Shown here piece by piece: positions 56,561 through 64,000 of a stretch of DNA of 64,000 nt (positions within the stretch are counted from its first letter, which is position 1; each line of letters begins with the position of its first letter). Both the position numbers and the translations under genes were made by a program. The DNA comes from Meghimatium bilineatum (lineage: Eukaryota; Mollusca; Gastropoda; Stylommatophora; Philomycidae). Location of the stretch: contig CM067317.1 in NCBI GenBank assembly GCA_034231615.1, forward strand, positions 48,780,282-48,844,281, read 5' to 3'. A model generated the notes under the pieces. It saw nothing but the letters and a program-made list of their open reading frames with translations, was not told where the DNA came from and made no database searches.

Positions 56561-57327
56561 CGTTTATTCAGATTTATTTAATGATGTGCCTTTTTTCCCA
56601 TCGGGATAGATTAGCTTTCTCTTTGATCTAAAGTGATTGACATGATGAGAATGACACTTGTTCCGTACACTCTACAACATACCCACCGCAAAAAAAAGCC
56701 AATGTGATTATTTTTGCTTGAATGAATACATTGTAGAATCATTCGTCGCTCTGTATAAGAATTCACAGACGATAGAAAATAAAGAAAATAAACTGGAATA
56801 GAGATTCTCTAGAACGACATAAATGTATTTTAATTTTCTAAACATATTTAGAAGCATTGAATGGAATTTGATTAGAATCAGAAACTTCAACTTATAAATG
56901 TAAGAGTGAGTACTCAATGTTGCTGAGTATTGTCCTCGTTAGGGAAAAAATATCCGTGTTCCCGGTGAAATGCCATTTTTCTTGATAAAATAATTCGGTA
57001 AAGTTGTTCTAGAACAGTTCTCAAATGATATTGTGATCGATGCGAGCTGGTAGAAGGGGGGGGGGGGAATATTGTATGATAGAACAGAACATTTAGTACG
57101 GGTGGTCCCCCTCCTCACTTCCCCCAACCCAAAACAAAAATCATTAAAAACTCAAAACAATTTCAGAGGAATTATTTTGAATAAATCTCTCTCATCCTTG
57201 TCAGAATCATCATCAATTGCTATCTTTGCAACGCAGATTGGTTGCAGCTAATCTTCAGAAACATCTGTGCCTTGTCATTGTTGTACTCTATGCTAGATTC
57301 TATCATATCCATCTCGTGATATTTCCC
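56561..57327. other. Unassigned AT-rich stretch
   Basis: A G homopolymer lies near 57057-57067. No gene recognised. Confidence 0.45.
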
Positions 57328-57950
57328 TCCATCCCAAGGTGTGCTTCTGCCTACCTCTCTTCCTCCATCCCAAGTTGTGCTTCTGCCTACCTCTCTTCCT
57401 CCATCCCAAGTTGTGCTTCTGCCTACCTCTCTTCCTCCATCTCAAGGTGTGCTTCTGCCTACCTCTCTTCCTCCATCCCAAGTTGTGCTTCTGCCTACCT
57501 CTCTTCCTCCATCCCAAGTTGTGCTTCTGCCTACCTCTCTTCCTCCATCCCAAGTTGTGCTTCTACCTACCTCTCTTCCTCCATCCCAAGGTGTGCTTCT
57601 ACCTACCTCTCTTCCTCCCTCCCTCCCAAGGTGTGCTTCTACCTACCTCTCTCCCTCTCTCCCTCCCAAGGTATGCTTCTACCTACTTCTCTTCCTCCCT
57701 CCATCCCAAGGTGTGCTTCTACCTACCTCTCTCCCTTCCTCCCTCCCTTTCAAGGTGTGCTTCTCCCTACCTCTCTTCCTCCATCCCAAGGTGTGCTTCT
57801 ACCTACCTCTCTCCCTCCCTCCTTCCCAAGGTGTGCTTCTACCAACCTCTCTCTCTCCCTCCCTCCCAAGGTGTGCTTCTGCCTACTTCTCTCCCTCCCT
57901 CCCAAGGTGTGCTTCTACCTACCTCTCTCCCTCCTTCCCAAGGTCTGTTT
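57328..57950. repeat. Minisatellite, 36-bp unit, ~17 copies, pyrimidine-rich strand
   Basis: Unit: CCTCCATCCCAAGGTGTGC then TTCTGCCTACCTCTCTT. Later units gain CCCTCCCT insertions. All three plus frames stay open for more than 200 codons, which rules out a coding interpretation. The strong strand asymmetry could favour triplex structures. Confidence 0.93.
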
Positions 57951-58104
57951 CTATCTCTAGTCTTGCTTGCATCACTCACAAGCTTTATTTCCTATAATAT
58001 AGTTATTTTGTTTTCATACACTGTGTTGTCTGAACCTCTCTATATTCGCCTTCTTCTCTTTCCATGAAGTTTTCCATATTCATATATATAGATACATATA
58101 CATA

Positions 58105-58195
58105 TATATATATCCACATCTCAAAGTCACAACGGCATCAACTTTGTCTTCTAATTGTTTGTTCATTATCCACGTATCTGAGTTATACATTATTG
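58105..58195 (-). mobile_element. LINE thumb fragment (same family as 47855-48945)
   Basis: Minus strand reads YNSDTWIMNKQLEDKVDAV, close to SETWTLNKQLEDKIDAF at 48530-48580. Confidence 0.65.
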
Positions 58196-58524
58196 TAGAA
58201 TAGATGGACTATTAATTATTAATTATCACTTTTAATTTATGATTGGTTTAAATATTAATAGTTTTATCATGTCATTCAAAGTACTTTTTGCTATTGATAT
58301 TTAAGGTTTTTGATATAATTAAACAGGGTGGATTCTGGATTCTTGACAATCAGTTGACAAAGTGGCGCAAAATTGTCAAAAATGCATTGACTTGATTTTG
58401 AACAGTCCCTAAAAAGAAATATAGTCACAAAATTATTATCGAATAATATTAACTTGTTCATTGTCTATTGTTCACAAATATTTCACATTTTATAAAGATA
58501 AATTATTTGAGATGTATTATTATC
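58196..58524. other. Unassigned; possible end of the GACTGTCC repeat
   Basis: On the minus strand TTTTTAGGGACTGTTCAAAA (58390-58409) recalls the TTAGGGACTGTCCATA unit at 36602-37245. Otherwise nothing recognised. Confidence 0.35.
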
Positions 58525-59145
58525 ATAGTGAATGATATAGTATTAAACCAGATCCACCAATTCAAATGTCTAGGTACAATTATTACAGCAGATGGAAGAA
58601 GTTCAACAGAAATAAGATGCAGAATAGGACAGGCAAAAACAACATTCAGAAAAATGAAAAATATACTGTGTAATATGACCTTGTCATTAGAGGTGAGAAA
58701 GAGAGTTCTGCAGTGCTATATAACCCCTATACTAACATATGGGTGTGAGTCTTGGACAATAAACAAACTGGAAAGTGGGAGATTGGAGGCAAGAGAGATG
58801 TGGTTCTACAGAAGAATGCTGAGAATACCATGGACTGGAAGAAAAACTAATTTAGAGGTGTTAAAAGAGTTAAATGCGAAACGGACCTTAATCAAGAATA
58901 TAAGAAAAAGGCAATCTTCTTTTTTTGGCCACTTCATGAGACAGGCAGGTTTAGAGAACATAATCACAACAGGCAAGATTGAAGGCACCAGAGACAGAGG
59001 GCGACAATGTGAGAAAATATTAGACAGTTTGACAACCAGGCACGGCAAAGAAACAACAACGACTTTGATACATAATACTGTGGACATAGAGCTGTGGAGA
59101 GCCATGACCGCCTACGCCACCCGGCATGGCACCTGATGATGATTA
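58525..59145 (+). mobile_element. LINE 3' fragment with intact 3' frame
   Basis: An open frame of about 222 codons (58468-59136) encodes the RT thumb and C-terminus of the TGATGATGAT-tailed family: KCLGTIITADGRSSTEIRCR, ILTYGCESWTINKLESGRLE, FYRRMLRIPWTGRKTN, RQSSFFGHFMRQAG, TTGKIEGTRDRGRQCEKILD, WRAMTAYATRHGT. The catalytic palm is missing, so the copy is 5'-truncated near 58525. It is less decayed than its relative at 4043-4935. The first 19 or so codons (58468-58524) are probably flanking DNA. Confidence 0.85.
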
Positions 59146-59554
59146 TTATTTGAAAGTATGCGAAAATGAGCAAACGCCATCATAATCATTCCATTTGTGT
59201 CAGAGTTATAAGCCAAGCTGAAATACAGTGACATAGTAAAGCAAATATTGCAAGAAATATATCCATATTTTTCTATAGCGTGTCTCAATATATGTTAAAG
59301 TAATTTCAGAGCTCAAACAGACACCCTCATCGAATGAAACATTCTTTCAATACAGACGTTATGTGAGAGTACTGGAAACAAACATTGACAGACTTTAATA
59401 ATGCGTGGGTGTTCGTGCTTATTATCGCCAGTTGCGAGGCAAGTACATGGAGATAAAATAATCATTTTTGCATCAAGTTACATGTGGAAGCTAGAAAGGC
59501 TATTTCTAGAGTTTTCTCACATTATATTAGACATAAGCTATTGTTGATACCTTT
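59146..59554. other. Unassigned stretch
   Basis: Nothing recognised. Confidence 0.45.
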
Positions 59555-60515
59555 ACAATAAACGGTTGTCACGCTAGCGATAAACTGTTGTCACAAAACT
59601 GCAAACTATTTCTGCCAGGCTACACGTAAACTAACTATTACCGAGAAGATATTATAAACTATTGTTGTCAAGCTAAATGCAAACTAACCATTGTTGTCAC
59701 GTTTCGTGTAAACTAACTATTGCTGTCACGCTATTGTAATCTTAACCATCATTGTCACGCTAAGTGAAAAAAAGTCGATTGTTCTTCCGCTAAATATAAA
59801 CAATTGTTCTTGCGCTAAATGTAAACTGTTGTTGTCAAACTAAAATGTAACGCATTGTAATCAGGCTAAATATAGCATGCTGTAATAAAACCAAATGCAA
59901 CCAAATTGCAATCACACAAAATATAACTTATCGTAGTCACATTAAATATAATCTATCGTAGTCAAGCTAAATATAATCTATTGTAGTCACGCTAAATATA
60001 ATATATCGTAGTCACGCTAAATATAATATATCGTAGTCACGCTAAATATAATCTATTGTAGTCACGCTAAATATAACATATTGCAGTCACGCTAAATATA
60101 ACTATTGTAGTCACGCTAAATATAACATATTGCAGTCACGCTAAATATAACATATCGTAGTCACGCTAAATATAATATATTATAGTGGCGCCAAATGTAA
60201 CTTAATTGCAATCACACAAAATATAACCTGTTGTAGTCACGCTAAATGTGACCTACTGTAATAGCGCTAAATATAACCTAATTGTAATCACGCTAAATCT
60301 AAATTGTTGCAATCATAGTAAATATAACCTATTGTAGTCACGCTAAATATAACTTATTGTAATAGTGCTAAATATAACCTGTTGCAATCACACTAAATAT
60401 AAACTACTGTAATCACCCTATTTGTTACCTATTGTTATTACGCTAAATGAAACCTATTATAATCATTCTAAATGTAATCTATTGTAATCATGCTACATCT
60501 AACCTATAATAATAT
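59555..60515. repeat. Minisatellite, ~25-bp unit, ~38 copies
   Basis: Unit GTCACGCTAAATATAA then CATATTGTA. The centre (59940-60180) is homogeneous; both edges are diverged, the usual pattern of central homogenisation. Confidence 0.9.
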
Positions 60516-60714
60516 TAATAATGATACTACTCATAACCCGTCATGACGGTAGTGGTGCTACACTGGAGACATCAGCACACAAAAATCCCCCACACACTAC
60601 TGTTCTATCTTCAGCCACTCGGACGAGTGTGAAAATCATCCACAGAACAATCCTTGATTTTATCAATCCATAATTGTATTTGTCCACCTATTCTCTTTGC
60701 ACAAACTGATGTCA

Positions 60715-61705
60715 AGTTGAGGTAGTTCTTGTAGTAATTATGTCAAATTTCAGTAGTTTTTGTAGTTATTATGTCAAGTTACTACAGTTCTTGTAGTTCA
60801 TATGTCAAGTTACTGCAGTTCTTGTAGTTCATATTTCAAGTTACTGCAATTCGTATAGTTCATATGTCAAGTTACTGCAGTTCTTATGTGAAGTTGCAGT
60901 AGTTCTTGTAGTTCATATGTCAAGTTATTGCAGTTCTTATGTGAAGTTGCTGTAGTTCTTGTAGTTCATATGTCAAGTTATTGCAGTTCTTATGTGAAGT
61001 TGCTGTAGTTCTTGTATTTCATATGTCAAGTTATTGCAGTTCTTATGTGAAGTTGTTGTAGTTCTTTTAGTTCATATGTCAAGTTATTGCAGTTCTTATG
61101 TGAAGTTGCTGTAGTTCTTGTAGTTCATATGTCAAGTTATTGCAGTTCGTATGTGAAGTTGTTGTAGTTCTTGTAGTTCATATGTCAAGTTATTGCAGTT
61201 CTTATGTGAAGTTGCGGTAGTTCTTGTAGTTCATATGTCAAGTTATTGCAGTTCTTATGTGAAGTTGCGGTAGTTCTTGTAGTTCATATGTCAAGTTATT
61301 GCAGTTCTTATGTGAAGTTGCGGTAGTTCTTGTAGTTCATATGTCAAGTTATTGCAGTTCTTATGTGAAGTTGATGTAGTTCTTGTAGTTCATATGTCAA
61401 GTTATTGCAGTTCTTATGTGAAGTTGCGGTAGTTCTTGTAGTTCATATGTCAAGTTATTGCAGTTCTTATGTGAAGTTGCGGTAGTTCTTGTAGTTCATA
61501 TGTCAAGTTATTGCAGTTCTTATGTGAAGTTGCTGTAGTTCTTGTAGTTCATATGTCAAGTTATTGCAGTTCTTATGTGAAGTTGCGGTAGTTCTTGTAG
61601 TTCATATGTCAAGTTATTGCAGTTCTTATGTGAAGTTGCGGTAGTTCTTGTAGTTCATATGTCAAGTTATTGCAGTTCTTATGTGAAGTTGCTGTAGTTC
61701 TTATA
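60715..61705. repeat. Minisatellite, 53-bp unit, ~17 copies
   Basis: Each unit is two related halves: GTTCTTGTAGTTCATATGTC plus AAGTTATTGCA, then GTTCTTATGTGAAGTTG plus C(G/T)GTA. The first copies (60715-60860) are half-units, showing that the 53-bp dimer evolved from a shorter repeat. Confidence 0.93.
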
Positions 61706-61754
61706 CAATGATTGTGCTGAATATTGAGCTTTCTCTGTTGATTGTTCACTGCAG

Positions 61755-62225
61755 AGTTCAGGATAGTCATTACATTAGGAGTCAGTTTCTTTTATGTTTG
61801 AAAAAGCATTTCAGGATAGTTTTTGAATTAGGAGTCAGTTTCTTTTATGTATGAAAAAGCATTTCAGGATAGTTTTTGAATTAGGAGTCAGTTTCTTTTA
61901 TGTATGAAAAAGCATTTCAGGATAGTTTTTGAATTAGGAGTCAGTTTCTTTTATGTATGAAAAAACATTTCAGGATAGTAATTACTCTAGGAGTCAGTTT
62001 CTTTTATGTATGAAAAAACATTTCAGGATAGTTATTACATTAGGAGTCAGTTTCTTTTATGTATGAAAAAGCATTTCAGGATAGTTATTACATTAGGAGT
62101 CAGTTTCTTTTATGTATGAAAAAGCATTTCAGGATAGTTATTACATTAGGAGTCAGTTTCTTTTATGTATGAAAAAACATTTCAGGATAGTTATTACATT
62201 AGGAGTCAGTTTCTTTTATGTGTTA
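61755..62225. repeat. Minisatellite, 53-bp unit, ~9 copies
   Basis: Unit: GGATAGTTATTACATTAGGA, GTCAGTTTCTTTTATGTATG, AAAAAGCATTTCA. Unrelated to the preceding 53-bp array despite equal length. Confidence 0.93.
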
Positions 62226-62504
62226 ACAATTTATTTCTGGTAATTTTTAGGTGATAATTTTATATCGCTCTCGAATGATGATGTAAATTTAGAAATGGAT
62301 CATAACAATTGGAAAAAAATGTGACAGGTGTTGGTAAAGGGGGTGGGTTGATGTAAACAATTGTGTCTTTAGAAAACAAATTCAATTGTTTGAATTTGAA
62401 AATGTGCAAATTTAGTATTTTTTTAGTTCTCTTTCTGCTTAATTTTTAAAATATTTGACATAATTAAATAGGAGGGTGGGGGATCTTTGCAATCACCTAG
62501 ATAG

Positions 62505-63085
62505 TGGGCCCTTGCAACCCCATAGATATGGGAGTCCATGCAATCCCATAAATAGGGGAGTCCCTGCAATCCCGTAGATAGGGAGTCCCTGGAATCCCGT
62601 AGATAGAGAAGTCCCTGCAATCCCGTAGATTGGAGAGTCCCTGCAGTCCCGTAGATTGGAGAGTCCCTGCAATCCCGTAGATTGGAGAGTCCCTGCAATC
62701 CCGTAGATTGGAGAGTCCCTGCAATCCCGTAGATTGGAGAGTCCCTGCAATCCCGTAGATAGGGGAGTCCTTGCAATCCCGTAGATAGGGAGTTCCTGCA
62801 ATTCCGCAGATAGTGGAGTCCCTGCAATCCCGTAGATAGTGGAGTTCCTGCAATCCCGTAGATAGGGAGTCCCTGCAATCCCGTAGATTGGAGAGTCCCT
62901 GCAATCCCGTAGATAGGGGAGTCCCTGCATTCCCGTAGATAGAGAAGTCCATGCAATCCCGTATATAAGGAGTTCCTGCAATTCGGTAGAAAGGGAGTTC
63001 TTGCAACCTTGTAGATAGGGGTGTCCCCGAAATCCTGCAGATTGGGTATATCCCTATGTACCTTAGATAGAGGTATTGCCTGCAA
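62505..63085. repeat. Minisatellite, 26-bp unit, ~22 copies
   Basis: Unit GAGTCCCTGCAATCCCGTAG then ATTGGA or ATAGGG(GA). Length variants of 25-26 bp keep all minus frames open for 160-220 codons (62423-63085, 62493-62981, 62497-63006); their products (TGLQGLSNLRDCRD and similar) are not gene-like. Confidence 0.92.
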
Positions 63086-63436
63086 TCCCGTTTAGAAGGG
63101 GGGGGGGGTTTAAACCCTCAAATCTCCCCCTCCTTTCTTTTAAGAAATCAGAATATGATATTTAGTACCAGACATTTTTTTTAAAAACTGGTTAACTCCT
63201 CGCTGCCCCTTAACAATTTTCCATAAAATGTCTCATAACAAAGAGGGAATTACACAGGAAATGGGCGAATAGCCTTTTTATTTTACTTTAGGTAAGTCCC
63301 CCCTCCCCTTTTACTGAAGACGTATCTACGGCCCTGGATTTTAAACAATTGTTGACAATTGGTAGATGTGATAAAAGATAAAATATGTGCAGATATTGTT
63401 GACGTAATTTATGGACAGCCCCATAATTTATGTCCG
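63086..63436. other. Presumed edge of the GACTGTCC dispersed element
   Basis: Contains poly-G, C-rich blocks and, on the minus strand at about 63385-63424, GGGGCTGTCCATAAATTACG then TCAACAATAT, the same end that is amplified at 36602-37245. Confidence 0.4.
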
Positions 63437-63445
63437 TGAGTTACA

Positions 63446-63519
<74 letters not shown>

Positions 63520-63528
63520 TGTAACTCA
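63437..63528. repeat. 92-bp perfect palindrome: TGAGTTACAG-(TA)36-CTGTAACTCA
   Basis: TGAGTTACAG at 63437-63446 and its exact reverse complement at 63519-63528 flank 36 TA dinucleotides. The whole is self-complementary and could extrude as a cruciform. Confidence 0.95.
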
Positions 63529-64000
63529 AGGATATACCCATACATATAAATATATATATGTCTAGTGCCTTTAACTGTTGCTATAACCTTATTCTTTGTT
63601 TCATCTAAAATTGTTTATTATTATTACCTTGCTTCCAGAACTTTCCGAAATGTATATGAATTCTCTTTCCGTACACCATGCGCCCAGAACAGCTATTTGT
63701 TTCGTGTCCACTCTTCCAAGAAATATATAATTAGTTCATACGAACATTTATTATTTATTTGTCTTCGTTGCCATTGGATATTCGTATTCATCTTGAGAAA
63801 TTGTGTGACCTTTGTTTCCGGTTACTAACTTGAACATAAATAGACTATATTCTAATGGCACAAAGTCACGAAGTTGTCTGTTCTTGAACAGTTAAGTGGA
63901 CAAATTTCACCCACTCATCCGGTGTAGTTTTATTAATTTCTTTGTGTTTGAAATATTTCGGCGAGTGGAGAAAAATTATCACAATGGATAAAATCGAAAA
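63529..64000. other. Unassigned stretch to window end
   Basis: The frame 63565-63828 (87 codons) is unrecognised. Confidence 0.4.

Noticed and set aside
57217-58067. Three overlapping frames of 218-247 codons as a secreted repeat protein
   Set aside because: All three plus frames are open because the unit is 36 bp; a real gene would have one favoured frame.
62423-63085. 220-codon minus frame as a gene
   Set aside because: 26-bp minisatellite; three phases are open at once and products are repetitive.
1-64000. LTR retrotransposon or viral sequence
   Set aside because: No LTR pairs, primer-binding sites, protease, integrase or capsid-like motifs were seen; the RT segments are LINE-type.

Overview
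The window looks like repeat-dense intergenic DNA from an animal nuclear genome, most plausibly a mollusc. The (GAA)n-tailed SINEs and short open frames resemble what I remember from plakobranchid sea slugs such as Elysia and Plakobranchus; this is recollection, not a search. There are no bacterial-style operons. I can name no host protein-coding gene with confidence, and I see no convincing tRNA or rRNA gene, only tRNA-derived SINE heads. Almost every open frame is either an in-phase tandem repeat or part of a mobile element.

Layout. 1-13382: a complete SINE with target-site duplication (TSD), decayed LINEs on the minus strand (4043-6905), and minisatellites with 15-58 bp units. 13383-27317: a near-perfect head-to-tail duplication of a ~6.97-kb unit, each copy holding a ~3-kb minisatellite of 19/18-bp units, SINEs and part of a LINE. 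Around 26541-27783 one LINE reading frame is split by a 1,219-bp insertion with a 12-bp TSD; the right breakpoint of the duplication lies inside that insertion. 28651-40281: mostly minisatellites (30, 45, 42, 72, 39, 32, 36 and 44 bp units), several with clear higher-order periods. 40282-43910: a possible Helitron-like element, then a Tc1/mariner (IS630-like) transposon remnant whose transposase is interrupted by a TTAA-flanked piggyBac-type MITE and by a tRNA-derived SINE. 44914-51280: more SINEs and LINE pieces, including a 5'-truncated LINE with a 12-bp TSD and a hAT-like MITE. 51281-55359: an essentially full-length non-LTR retrotransposon (endonuclease, reverse transcriptase, RNase H, zinc knuckle) with an 11-bp TSD and one frameshift. 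55360-64000: LINE pieces, five large minisatellites and a 92-bp perfect TA palindrome.

How the parts interact. Most of the sequence records retroposition and tandem amplification. The SINE family and the full-length LINE share a GAACGAA-(GAA)n 3' tail, which fits the LINE machinery mobilising the SINE. Two minisatellites seem to have grown out of the ends of mobile elements. By my tally about 20 kb of the 64 kb is tandem repeat. I found no new enzymatic or defence system. The most unusual items are the 1.2-kb composite insertion, the nested transposase, the young tandem duplication and the higher-order minisatellites.
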